Positions 54,291 through 64,000 of a stretch of 64,000 nt of DNA are shown one piece after another. The position numbers and the translations under genes were made by a program. This DNA is from Chloranthus sessilifolius. Its lineage: Eukaryota > Streptophyta > Magnoliopsida > Chloranthales > Chloranthaceae. The stretch lies in NCBI GenBank assembly GCA_021018995.1, contig CM037596.1, positions 7,391,501 through 7,455,500 on the forward strand. The letters run 5' to 3'. Positions within the stretch are counted from its first letter, which is position 1; each line of letters opens with the position of its first letter. The notes beneath the pieces are model-generated. The model worked only from the letters and a program-made list of their open reading frames with translations, was not told where the DNA came from and did no database searches.

Positions 54291-55363
54291 GAAAATATCA
54301 AAAATATATTTATTCTTTAAATACTTTTATAGATCAATACGTGCAATGCATATGCACTTTTACTAGTTTAAAAAAAGAAAAAAGAAAAAGTAACCCATGA
54401 ACAAAGTCACCATTCATTGAGATTCATATGGTTCCCTATGCTCTGAGGGTGAAATCCATTAAAGCGAGAGCAAACACCCTAAACCAGCAGATCTCTCAGT
54501 CCAAAATCTTCCATACCACTAAGAGGGGTAAAATAAGACTCAAAATTTGTGCTTTTAGGGTCAAAATTAGGGCTGTCATTGGGCCAGGCTCAGGTTTTCT
54601 TTGGCCGGACTATTTCAACTATACAAACTAGGTTAAAACCCGACCCAGGTAGGACTGAGGTCAACGCTTTGTAAAAGCCCAAACCAAAGACCAAATCAGG
54701 TTCGGGCCAGGCATACAAGCTTTAACATGTTAAGAACTTCCACGGCCCAACAGACATTTTAGGCTTTTAGTTTTGAACCCATAAACATGCCCTCTTATCC
54801 TATTTTTAATGACTTCATACTTCTACGAAGTATCAAGTCATTCGATTAACATCAATCGGACGGAGACAAATTAGATTAGATTAACATTAATCTAATGACT
54901 TCATACTTCTTAGATCTTTGCCATATGGAACATACGACATCTAAGACATTTGATTTGAAGGCTAAGATATAGATCTTTTCTGTCAAAGATCGAGATGATG
55001 TTGAATCATTTATTGACGGAGACAAATCAGATGGTAGCCAAGATTATTACATCATGGCCCTCAACTCAAAGGGCTTACATGATGTTGCAATTGGCCCAAA
55101 TCTGAAAAAAATATCAGTTCTTTCTGAGCAACTTGCCACAGTAGAATTCCCTTGTCCAAGTGGTAACTCCGATTAATTAAACACACCAATTTATAAACAT
55201 AAAGATAAACACCCCACATATGCAAATGTAAAACTAAGATATATAAATATATATTAACCAAGTTTCATTTGTTATACCAAAACACCCAGAGAAAACCAAA
55301 AAGAGCAACTAACCCCTTCACTTCACTACTACTAATTCAGAATAAAACAGTAATTAGAAAGCT
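54291..55363. other. Non-coding, no gene recognised
   Basis: 54560-54780 is rich in GGGCC motifs, possibly a worn MITE. 54820-54920 has short direct repeats around GACTTCATACTTCT. 55263-55363 is the likely 3' UTR of the gene at 55364-55639. Confidence 0.45.
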
Positions 55364-55639
55364 CTAGTTCTTGCCCTTAGAACCAGAATGGAGATCATCA
55401 AAGTAACCTTTAGGGTTGCTCTCAAAAACATCCCTTGAAATATATCCATCTCCACCGGGCGCTTTCATGTCTCCACGTCCATGGGGGTTGCCGCCCGTGC
55501 CGCTGCCGGATCGTCCCGAATGGCCGTCATTATTACCTGAATGACTGCAACCGCCACCACCTTTGCCGGAGTCTCCACCATTACCTCCAACTCCACTGCC
55601 TTTGCCAGAGCTTCCATCACCTCCGCCTTTTCCTTCCAT
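55364..55639 (-). CDS. Small glycine-rich protein
   Basis: From the ATG at 55639 (MEGKGGGDGSSGKGSG) to the TAG at 55364 the frame encodes 91 residues without a break. The first two thirds are glycine, serine, asparagine and histidine repeats; the C terminus is a distinctive non-repetitive block with GDGYISRDVFESNPKGYF. That block looks conserved rather than random and I have the impression of similar small plant glycine-rich proteins, but I cannot name a family with certainty. No signal peptide is visible. An upstream GTG could extend the frame by four codons, but the ATG is in a good context (GCTAGCTAGAATGG). Codon use is GC-rich compared with the AT-rich surroundings, as expected for a real gene. 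A TATA box lies about 75 bp upstream. It is the only intact host gene in the window. Confidence 0.78.
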   Translation of the reverse strand: MEGKGGGDGSSGKGSGVGGNGGDSGKGGGGCSHSGNNDGHSGRSGSGTGGNPHGRGDMKAPGGDGYISRDVFESNPKGYFDDLHSGSKGKN

Positions 55640-55708
55640 TCTAGCTAGCACTCTTACAAGACTCAGAGACCCTTAGTTTTCGATGCCTTAGAAAACTAGA
55701 AAATGTGA

Positions 55709-55718
55709 CTATTTATAG
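55709..55718 (-). promoter_or_regulatory. TATA box of the glycine-rich protein gene
   Basis: On the minus strand it reads CTATAAATAG, about 70-80 bp before the ATG, leaving room for a leader of roughly 45 bp. The same box with flanks recurs in the duplicated segment at 56613-56907. Confidence 0.7.
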
Positions 55719-55995
55719 AGCTATAATCCCTCCTCTCCTCACCCACTTTAAATTCTGTAAATAAATTCTCTCATTTATGTGGATGCATGCATGGGAAATT
55801 GTGCTCTCGGCCAAAAATATAACTTAATTACCTGCATATTCATGCATCAAAGACCATTTATTTGTAGGATTGGACGGCCTATATATCTCACGAAAATTAA
55901 TGGGCGAATTTTCATAAATATTTCCCATGGAAAAATGGGTGGATGTTCTTGGAAACATAATCTAGACGCTTTGGAGGAAGTCACATATTAAATGG

Positions 55996-56612
55996 CCACA
56001 CTACCGGCCCTGGACCAAGGCCATAGAGGCAGCTGTCTCGTGCCCCCCCCCCCCCCCCCCCCCCCCGAAATTTAGGGCCCCCAAACATGGAATCGCAATT
56101 TTGTTAATTGATTTTTGTATTTGAAAGTATTTCTAGAGGGAACCCATTCCCAGTTGATATGGACCCCTCACAATGCAAATTAAGGTTCGGCGATTGGGTC
56201 TAATCGAATCTGGTGGGCCCACTTAAGCTTTAAGCCTTTAAACGAAAAAAAATAAATACCCACCCTCTTTTAATCGTCCCCTATTCAACTATTCTCGTCT
56301 CTCTCTCTCTCTCCCGGCTCCACACCACCACCGCGGCCCCACCCTCCATCGGCTGGCCCTAACAAGGGAGGGAACATCGCATCTGACATCCCTGGGCCCC
56401 ACTCTGACACCCTTTTCAGCTCTTTCATGGCCAATCCCAATTAGGTTTTTTTATGATTTTGAGCTTTTTTTTTTCCTCTCTCTCTTAGTCTTAATTTCTT
56501 TGATTGTATCTTTTTCTCTCTCTTAAATCTTTATGATTGAATTTATTTAATTAAATATTAATTTAATTTTTATTTTATTTAGTAATTAGGATTTTTTAAG
56601 TTAAGGGGGTGT
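55996..56612. other. Non-coding between promoter copies
   Basis: It contains a run of 24 C at 56043-56066, a CT run near 56300 and a leader-like stretch with AGGGAGGGAACATCGCATC. No exon can be supported. Confidence 0.5.
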
Positions 56613-56907
56613 GACTATTTATAGAACTATAAACCCTCTTCACCCACTTAATTAAATTCTGTAAATAACTTCTCTCATGTATTCATGGGAAATGGTGTTC
56701 TCCGCCAAAAATATAACCATTGATTTGTAGGATTGGATGGCCTTGATGCACCAAGCTCTATGTGCATGTCTCATGGAAATGGGCGAATTTTCATAAATAT
56801 TTCCCATGGAAATGGCGAATTTTCATAAATATTTCCCATGCAAAAATGGGTAGATCGATGTTCTCGGAAACATAATCTAGACGCTTTGAAGTCACATATT
56901 GAACGGC
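56613..56907. repeat. Second copy of the glycine-rich gene promoter
   Basis: 56613-56907 matches 55703-55995 in the same orientation: GACTATTTATAGA, TTAATTCTGTAAATAA-type block, GAAA(T)(T/G)GTG(C/T)TCTC, GGGCGAATTTTCATAAATATTTCCCATG and AAACATAATCTAGACGCTTT. The copy has an extra internal repeat of about 34 bp (GCGAATTTTCATAAATATTT twice at 56784 and 56814). No second coding region is attached. Confidence 0.85.
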
Positions 56908-56984
56908 CAAAGTTAATTAGCCTAAGGAGATTGACCCGCTCGCACTTTATCAGAGCGAACCGGATGTGTACGGCCAACGCCACT

Positions 56985-57335
56985 TACAGTTCGGTTTACC
57001 CAATTGAATCCAACCCAAACTGAACCTTTTAATTTCTGGGTTTTTTTTCATTTTTTTATTTTTGGTGTTTTTTTTTTTTGAAATCGAAAGCGAACCGATA
57101 CTCGAACTTTTGATTTTTTTTTGTTAGGTTCAAGTTTTTATTATTTTTATATTTTAAGGATATTTTTAAAAATAAATTTTCCGGTTTTCTCTCATCCTAC
57201 TTAAAACGGTTTTCACTTTTGCCCAGGCAAAACCGAAACTGAACTTCGGTCCGAGTTGGTTTAGGTCCGATTTGATTTTCTCGATTTTCGGTTCGGTTTT
57301 AGGTTTTTTTTGTAAACCTTGCATCCCTATTTGAG
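56985..57335. mobile_element. GAACCGAAC MITE, copy 2
   Basis: Reverse orientation to 50513-50790: CGGTTCGGTTTTAGG...CTTGCATCCCTA at the right end and CCAACCCAAACTGAACC at the left. Confidence 0.45.
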
Positions 57336-57342
57336 CCAAACA

Positions 57343-57640
57343 CCAAATGCAATTCGGGTTCATATAGTGTAATCATCCTGTTCATTCTGAACTGTGAACG
57401 AATCAATCTCCTGATGCTAAAATGGTCAAACTTATATACTTTCATGATGCGATTGACCTATTCATACTTGACTACCCTAAACCGGCTTGACGCTATATTT
57501 TTACTATACTCTGTTTGGGCACTGCACCAAATACAATTCGAGTTGATATGGTGTACTAAAGCTCTTCATTCTCAGGTATGAATAGATCAATCTCTTGGCT
57601 CTAAAATGATCAAACTTATACTTTCACGAATTTGCATGCT
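57343..57640. repeat. Tandem duplication of about 110 bp, period about 178 bp
   Basis: CACCAAATGCAATTCGGGTT...GATGCTAAAATGGTCAAACT at 57344-57450 is repeated as CACCAAATACAATTCGAGTT...GGCTCTAAAATGATCAAACT at 57527-57630. No gene is attached. Confidence 0.6.
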
Positions 57641-58109
57641 CACAAAATGCTGTGTACTCCCCAAATTTTTAACCATCTAAGTGCAGGGAGATAGACTCAT
57701 TCACACATTAAAGTGAACTAGCTCATTACCCTATACCAACTCAATGATAAAAGAAAATGTACTTTGACTGATTTGCCATTTGAAAATATATGCAAGTGCC
57801 GGCTAAGTAATGCAGCCAATCTTGTGGCACAATTAATGTAGGTTAGTGGCATATCGCAATTGGCTGCAAGTAAGTGGAATACAATTAATATAGGTTAGTG
57901 CAGCCATTATATCGCGTCATGTCAATTGCCTGCACTTTGTCCTCAACAAATCTGTCCTAAGTTTATAATTTTTCATAATTATGTTTATAGTTTTTCATAA
58001 TCCTAGAGTTAGTATTAAGTAGCTGTTCATGATACTCTGAATCAAAACCCTCTAAAATTAATGGTATATTTGATTTATATATATATATATATATATATCA
58101 GCTGTTATC
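57641..58109. other. Non-coding, no gene recognised
   Basis: Short repeats of AATTAATGTAGGTTAGTG type occur at 57830 and 57890. A small TA tract lies at 58076-58098. Confidence 0.45.
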
Positions 58110-58114
58110 TGTTA

Positions 58115-58860
58115 ATATGAAGTTTGACTGCTTTGACTTTAAGTGACATAGATTATTTTTGGGCCTATTCTTTTACATAATGGATCTTTAGATCATGGCC
58201 TACTCATCAAATGGCACACATGATTTTATATGACACACATCCCAAAATGTGACTAGTACCAAGAGCACCTCGCACTGGCACTCGCGTACCTGATACTAGC
58301 TTATAAGCTTATGATGTTGGTGGGGCCTTCTTTATTTACAAGTCCATATTCTCCCTTCCAAGTATCTCGAGGGCCCATCAGATGGTTAGATTTTGATTCC
58401 TCGTGGTGCACATACTAAACAATGAACATGATTATGGGCATAGGTCAAATGTGATTCTCGGATAACTTTCAAGATTTGTACAATGTGGAATCAAAATCTA
58501 TCCATCTAATGGTAGGACCATGATCTTACATCTACTCAATTGAAGACTAGGATGAAAAATGATCTTTATCGTCTAACAGGGGCGTAGTCAGAAATTTTTA
58601 TTGGTGGGGGCTACAAATGATAAATATAATGTTAATAGTTATTTTACTATCTATTTGAGGGCTTCAGCATCATAGATTTGGGGGCTTATATACAAACAAA
58701 GATTGTTTAAAAGTTGTACATCATAAAAACTTTAGAATTAAATTGGGGCTTGAGCTCCACACCCTTCTATTTGGTTACGCTCCTGTCGTTTTATTCAAAA
58801 CAGTCGATAATTTAAGCACTTAAAACTCAAGTTGAGAAAGAAGAATCTTGAGTTGAAGAT
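58115..58860. mobile_element. Foldback MITE, family F, with a nested MITE
   Basis: Left arm at 58115-58260 (GACTGCTTTGACTTTAAGTG, ATGGATCTTTAGATCATGG), right arm at 58440-58578 and 58788-58860 (AAAAATGATCTTTATCGTC; CTCAAGTTGAGAAAGAAG). The right arm is interrupted by 58579-58787, which starts AGGGGCGTAGTCAGAAAT and ends, reversed, AGGAGCGTAACCAAAT, a common plant MITE terminus. Confidence 0.65.
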
Positions 58861-59689
58861 AAAGATACCTTGTGGCCCTATCCTATCGTAAAAATAATAT
58901 ATAGATGTTCAATTAGCCTTTTTTATTTATTTTAAAGAAGATGCTCAACACCCATCACCATTGGATTGAAGTGCACTCAAAAGGGTTGACAAAGAGAACT
59001 AGCTTGTCACCGGCTACAAATAATTTTCTTTTATATTGAGTAAATAAATAAATAAATGGACCGACTCTTTTGACCGTCATTTCAACACAAATTTGGTGTT
59101 TAAATGATCTCACACCATTGAATATGTGATAATCCACACCGTCAAAGTGATAGATCTCACATCAAAGGGCAATGGGACCAAAATATAAAGATTTTTGAGC
59201 AATTTGAATCATCCCATCTATTGGTTTTAGTTTGAATGGTTGATACTAAAGATCATCAATTGGATGGGTCATATCGACTTATAGGCGTGCTTTTCTGGGT
59301 GAAGATATCTACAATGATGGATTGCCCACTTGGACAATTTAGATTAGTCAAAATATGTGCCACATAACATGATAATTAATCACAATTTAACAATGTGAGA
59401 TAAAAGTTACAAGTTTAATGGTGTTAGATCATTTAAAGACCACTCTGATATCTAAATGTCCCTCAAGAGCCATTATCCCATAAACAAAAAAATAAAAAGA
59501 ATATTCTAATGAAAACATGCATCTTGTGATCAAGTAAGCTTGGCACATGGGCAACCGACTAAGTCGACAACCAAGCCGGTTTCTCATAAGATGAGAAGAT
59601 GAAGTTTGATATTTATAACTCCATATTTACATGGTGAGGGATAACTCTATTTGCATCCTCAAAACTCTAAAGGCACCAATAATGAAAAC
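58861..59689. other. Non-coding, no gene recognised
   Basis: Only short chance frames are seen. Confidence 0.45.
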
Positions 59690-60000
59690 AATTGACTGCT
59701 TTGAATTAGACAATGGATATCATTTTCGGGTCCTAGTCTTTCACGCTATGGATCTTCAGAGTATATGCGTATCATCAGCCAATCAGAATTGAATTCCACG
59801 TCGCAGACGCCTCGTAAAGTGATCCGAGAACAACTTTTTATACGCCCATAATAATATTCACTTTTCGAGATGTATGCCAAGTAGAATCAAAATCTAACGT
59901 TTTCTGATATGCTTATGATCTCAAGATCCATTGTTTGGAAGATTGGGATCAAATGCAATCTCCATCTTCTGATCAAAGCAGTTCATTGTTTTCAATGTTG
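59690..60000. mobile_element. Foldback MITE, family F
   Basis: Left arm TTGACTGCTTTGAATTAGAC...GTCTTTCACGCTATGGATCT, right arm GATCTCAAGATCCATTGTTT...CTGATCAAAGCAGTTCA, inverted around 59830. One of the better preserved copies. Confidence 0.65.
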
Positions 60001-60046
60001 GTGACTTTAGAGTTTTGGTGGGTGAAAATAGAGGTACCTTCCATGA

Positions 60047-60330
60047 TTCCTCCACAAGTGTAGTTAAGATGGGTTTTGGTAACAGTGCAACTGGTTGACT
60101 CTAAATAGGGTGATTCCTCCACAAGTGTAGTTAAGAAGGGTTTTGCTCAAAGTGCAACTGGTTGAACTCTAAATGTGGTTCATCCATTTTAGAAACCATT
60201 AGATGGAAGAGAATCTTGACTTTTGCTTAGAAGTTGATATCCAGTTTCGCATCCCTTGCATCCAAGGGTTTTAATTAAAATCAGTTGAACACCCTTTCGG
60301 AAATCAACCGGTTGGATCTGAGCAAATGCC
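60047..60330. repeat. 65-bp direct repeat and MITE fragment
   Basis: GATTCCTCCACAAGTGTAGT...AGTGCAACTGGTTGA occurs at 60047 and 60112. The following sequence to 60330 resembles the foldback at 27180-27375. Confidence 0.55.
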
Positions 60331-61154
60331 CAATGGGAATAGTTGGTACTTGGTACACGATCTATGTAACATTCCGTCTACCGCAAGTAAATCTCATTCC
60401 GCTGAACGATCAAGCCTTGGGGTACATGAGATTTTTAGATAAATGTGATTCATAAAGGTTTGCTTTTGACCAACCAGTTGGATTGTAACTGACACGGGTA
60501 GGTACACGGATCATGTAACCACACAATCAAGAATACGAGTAACTCAAGAATGCTTTTTGGAAAGTCAAGAATCCAAGTAGGGCTAAGAATATATAGAATT
60601 TTGTGTTGTTAGGAATCTGAGCTTTTCTGGGAACAACTAAGAATAACCTAAATGATGCCTACACAAATTCAATTAAGAAAGAGGAAGAATACCTGTTTAT
60701 TCATAGAGTTACTTAGGAGCACTAGTGACTTGATTCATGAGTCATTTTTGAGACATGTGTCATATAGAAATATCATGTGGATGGTATTGGAGATTGGGGA
60801 GAGAAATCTTCTTTTTCATGTGATTCGATGCAGTCAACACCTTTTAAAATTAACAAACACCGGTGATATACATAGTTGCATGTTGCTATATTTGAAAAGA
60901 GTTGACTGGTTTGAATCGCACCATTGAAATAGTTTTTTTATCCGAAATTATTTATGCATTCTCAAAATCGAGAAAATTACATTTTATGCAAGAGTCTATC
61001 TATCAAAAGTATTTACTGAATTTTGAAGAGGATTAATCTAGTGTAGTTTCAACTTATTGGTCTCCTTATGTGTCAAAAGTATCGTAACATTTTTTATTGG
61101 TAAGCATGAGATTTAAACTTTTGACCTCAACGCTACATGCTGCATGACATCACC
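60331..61154. other. Non-coding with a family F fragment
   Basis: 60720-60935 has family F traces (TTTTTGAGACATGTGTCATAT, TGACTGGTTTGAATCGCACC). The ORF at 60652-60927 runs across it and is chance. Confidence 0.5.
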
Positions 61155-61157
61155 ACT

Positions 61158-61320
61158 CACTATAAAAAACAAGATTATTAGCGGCAGTCAAAAATTACCG
61201 CTATTAACAAAAAATTGCCGTTAATACCTTTGCTGCTAATAGTCTTTAATAGTTTTTTGTTAATAGCGACAGTTTTTTGTTCCAAAAAACTATCGCTAAT
61301 AATCTGTGTTTTTGTAGTGA
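61158..61320. mobile_element. CACTA MITE, 163 bp
   Basis: It starts CACTATAAAAAACAAG and ends CTGTGTTTTTGTAGTG, with ACT on both sides (61155-61157 and 61321-61323), the 3-bp TSD typical of CACTA elements. Inside are four inverted copies of an ATTAGCG(A/G)CAGTTTTT-type subterminal repeat, the sort bound by CACTA transposases. Confidence 0.85.
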
Positions 61321-61351
61321 CTGAATCAAAGATCTAATAACCAAGCATAAG

Positions 61352-62655
61352 ATTTTTTTTTTGTTGACAATTAACGATGAGGTTGAGGGGACCTTGCCCT
61401 TGTATTAAAAAGTAAAAAGATAATTACATCGACACAATATAGGAAAATGAAAGAGGAGCTTCGGCAAAGCCATCACCCTTACCCACACCAACCCCGACTC
61501 AACCCCTAACAGCACCCCACACAAAACTCACAGGATACCTCCAATGCCAAGGAATGGCAAATTAATTCTCAAGCATGTTGCTCCCGGAATCAATAGAATC
61601 CATGTTAAGAAGAAAATCCTGGATAGAGTAACTATGTATGATTCTAAGACTCTTGGCTCATTGCAGCAACTTTAGCTTGATACACTCCACTAGCTGGAAA
61701 GGGTCGCCCTGAGCTCCCTCAAAAAATACATTTGTTCCTCTGTTTCCACAACACCCACAAGAAAACAAATGGGACTAAATTCCACAACCTGCTCTTTCAT
61801 TTGCCATTGCAAGCATTCTTCCACATACCAAGCAACACATCAAATGAGTATGGAATGAATCACTCAATCTTGAACAACCACATAATAAGGCTCCAAACCT
61901 TAGACGAGAATCTGTAATGGATGAATAAATGCTCAGTGTTCTCTTCCTCTAGTTTGCACATCACACATTGATTAGCTAATGAAAACCCTCTAGCTTTAAG
62001 ATTGTCAACCGTCAAGATTTTATCTATAACAACTTGCTAAATGAAGCAAAGCACCCGATTCGGAATTTTTGATTTCCAAATCCACAACCATGGGAAGTAA
62101 GGAGTAATCGCGCCTGCCAACTTTCTATACAAAAGATTAACTTTAAAATCCCCGCTTGGATCATCCAACCACCGTGGAACATCGACACAGTATGGCCTAA
62201 AATTAGTGAAGGAGTTAAGCATTTTGAGCAAACTGGAAACTTCTCGAATCTCCGAGTCATAGAGCCTTCCTTCTACATAGTTTGATATTCCTCTGAATAC
62301 AACCAGCACTATTAGTCTCTGCAATCTAGGCCACCGCTGCGTTTCAATTTATTGAAAGAGCGTAGATATTTGGAAAAATCTTGCACAATGGGTAATGATC
62401 AACCCAAGCATCGTGCCAGAAAAACGTGCACCGACCATCTCCGATGAAAATTCTCGCTCTCCTTCTGAAGGCATTGACAATCTTAGAATTCGATTTCGAA
62501 AAACCTTAAGCTGCCCGAGGCAATGGAGAGCAATGTGCCAAAGGCTTCCATCAAAGCCATAATTGTCAACCAAAACTATTCTCCACAAATCGGATCTATC
62601 CATTTAAATGCGCCAAAACCACTTAACCAATAAAGCATCATTAAAGGATTTTAGA
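61352..62655 (-). pseudogene. LINE 3' segment: RT C terminus, zinc domain, poly(A) end
   Basis: Minus-strand reading from 62655 starts SFNDALLVKWFWRI-like sequence, then DLWRIVLVDNYG, the zf-RVT domain (WIWKSKIPNRVLCFI, NQCVMCKLEEENTEH) and decays towards an A run at 61352-61361 (plus-strand T run), the LINE 3' end. Stops are present. Its upstream partner lies in opposite orientation at 62656-64000. Confidence 0.8.
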
Positions 62656-64000
62656 TTGGAAACAATGGTAGTAAATTGTCTGATCCAAAGCAAATTGGAG
62701 ACCATGCGGTTCTTCACTACAAGGCCATTTTTATTCCTTCTAGTTCTAGTGCTGTTCCAACCATCCCATTCAAGAGACGGCTAGAAGCTTCAGCAGCCGC
62801 AAATTTGTTTTCTCCAATCTCCTTAGCCGAGATAAAAAAGGCAATGGTTGATTCTCCCAATGGTAAAGCTCCAGGCTCTGACGGCTTCCCGGCTGAATTC
62901 TTCAAAATTTATTGAGAAATAGTTCAGAAGGACTTCACATGCGTTGTAAGTAACTTTTTTACGAAAAAGAAAATGCTACGGTCTATTAACTCTACTTTCA
63001 TTACATTTATCCCTAAAGAGAAAGATGCTAACACGATCGATAAGTTTAGACCGATTTCCTTATGTAATTTTGTATATAAGGTTATTACTAAAATCTTATC
63101 TAATAGGCTTGCGATGGTCTTACCAGCTCTGATCAGTCCTAACCAATCAGCTTTTGTTAAAGGGAGGAATATTACTGAAAATATTCTTTTAGCTCATGAG
63201 ATGGTGAGAAAATTTCATCTTAAAGCTGGTCCTAAAGCTTTTTGTGCAAATATTGATATACGGAAGGCATATGATAGAGTCTGTTGAGATTTCTTGGTTG
63301 ATATTCTCCATCAAATTGGTTTTGACGTGACGTGGATTGCTTGGGTTAAGGAGTGCATATCTACTCCATCCTTTTCCATATTGATAAATGGTACTCCTCA
63401 CGGGTACTTCAAAGGAGAGCGTGGAATCAGACAAGGAGACCCTTTGTCACCTCTCCTATTCACTCCTGTGATGGAATCTTTCTCTTGTATTTTAGAAGAA
63501 AGAGTTAAAGTCGCGTTGTTATACCGTCTCTTATGGGTAATATGGTCATTTCTCACCTCATGTTTGCCGATGATCTCCTCCTTTTCCGAGAAGATGATGT
63601 TGAATTGGCAAAGGAAATTACTCAAATTCTAGACTATTTTTATAGCTTCTCGGGTCTAATGGCAAATGATAGTAAGAGCACCCTGATTTTTGGATTGGCG
63701 TGTACCTCTAATACCGAAATTCCCCGAGCTCTAAATTTTCGTGCAGATTTTCTTCCCATTAAATACCTTGGAATTCCACTTTTTACTTCTAGAATGACCC
63801 ATACTCTTTGTGTGCCTCTTATTCAGAAAATCAGGGATAGATTGGAAAGTTGGAAAGGTCATTTCTTATCATATGCAGGTAGGTTGATTCTTATATCTTT
63901 TATTTTGAACAACTTCCAATTGTATTGGACTGGAGCTTTCCTATTGCCTAGGAAAGCCATCAAAAAGATAGAGTGCATCTTTTGTCTATTTCTTTGGAAA
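62656..64000 (+). pseudogene. LINE RT segment, inverted 5' part, runs off the window
   Basis: Plus-strand frames give the RT lead-in (SDPKQIGDHAVLHYKAIF), SPNGKAPGSDGFPAEFF, TFITFIPKEKDAN, FRPISLCNFVYKVI, QSAFVKGRNITENILLAHE, CANIDIRKAYDRVC, GIRQGDPLSPLLF, then after a frameshift near 63510 HLMFADDLLLF, IKYLGIPLF and GRLILISFILNN. Two TGA stops (62912 region and 63285 region) replace tryptophans by G-to-A change. It ends open at 64000, and its next expected part is the start of the minus-strand segment at 62655. Confidence 0.85.

Noticed and set aside
55435-55644. Cys/His-rich plus-strand ORF
   Set aside because: It is the antisense of the glycine-rich CDS.
60652-60927. ORF of 91 residues
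   Set aside because: It crosses a family F foldback fragment and has no protein-like features.

Overview
The window is nuclear DNA from a flowering plant, and almost all of it is transposable-element sequence. The evidence is a tRNA-Asp primed Athila-type Ty3/Gypsy retrotransposon, a Copia retrotransposon, plant L1-type LINEs with a DUF4283-like ORF1, Mutator-like transposase, SINE, SMART/TRIM and MITE sequences, long TA microsatellites, and spliced remnants of plant host genes. The species cannot be told from the sequence. No tRNA, rRNA or CRISPR locus was seen.

Layout. 1-8180: a decayed Copia element on the minus strand (2025-8180), preceded by a second partial Copia LTR that is split by a solo Athila LTR (36-1831). 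8647-11850: a TA-flanked MITE interrupted by a 2.3 kb solo LTR (8886-11227). 11851-26370: a complete but inactive 14.5 kb Athila-like element on the minus strand, with two 1.7 kb LTRs, TSD GTGGT, PBS and PPT, gag, protease, RT/RNase H and integrase, and two ORFs downstream of integrase. 26371-32467: MITEs and foldback elements, including a 1.2 kb Mutator-type foldback with a perfect 9-bp TSD (28231-29429). 32468-42060: a non-autonomous MULE inserted at the TATA box of a PADRE/DUF4228 host gene remnant, an autonomous MULE (34023-37410) cutting that remnant at its 3' end, then a rearranged LINE. 42391-45795: three exons of a SERINC-type (MEE55-like) pseudogene whose intron holds nested elements. 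46031-49068: SMART-like element, SINE, a long-TIR MULE MITE and a Copia solo LTR. 49358-54300: nested MITEs and foldbacks. 55364-55639: the one apparently intact host gene, a small glycine-rich protein, with a second copy of its promoter about 0.9 kb upstream. 58110-64000: foldbacks, a 163-bp CACTA MITE and a LINE with a 5' inversion that runs off the window end.

Cross-cutting observations. (1) Several unrelated elements carry non-coding arrays of short perfect palindromes: 22-bp units in two related MULEs, 22-bp palindromes every 34 bp in a MULE foldback, 21-22-bp units in another foldback, and dispersed 14-bp palindromes throughout the non-coding parts of the Athila element. I know of no function for these; they are the best candidate for something undescribed. 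(2) Nearly every premature stop in the Athila and MULE genes is explained by a C-to-T or G-to-A transition, as expected for decay of heavily methylated DNA. (3) Many insertions can be placed in order by target-site duplications.
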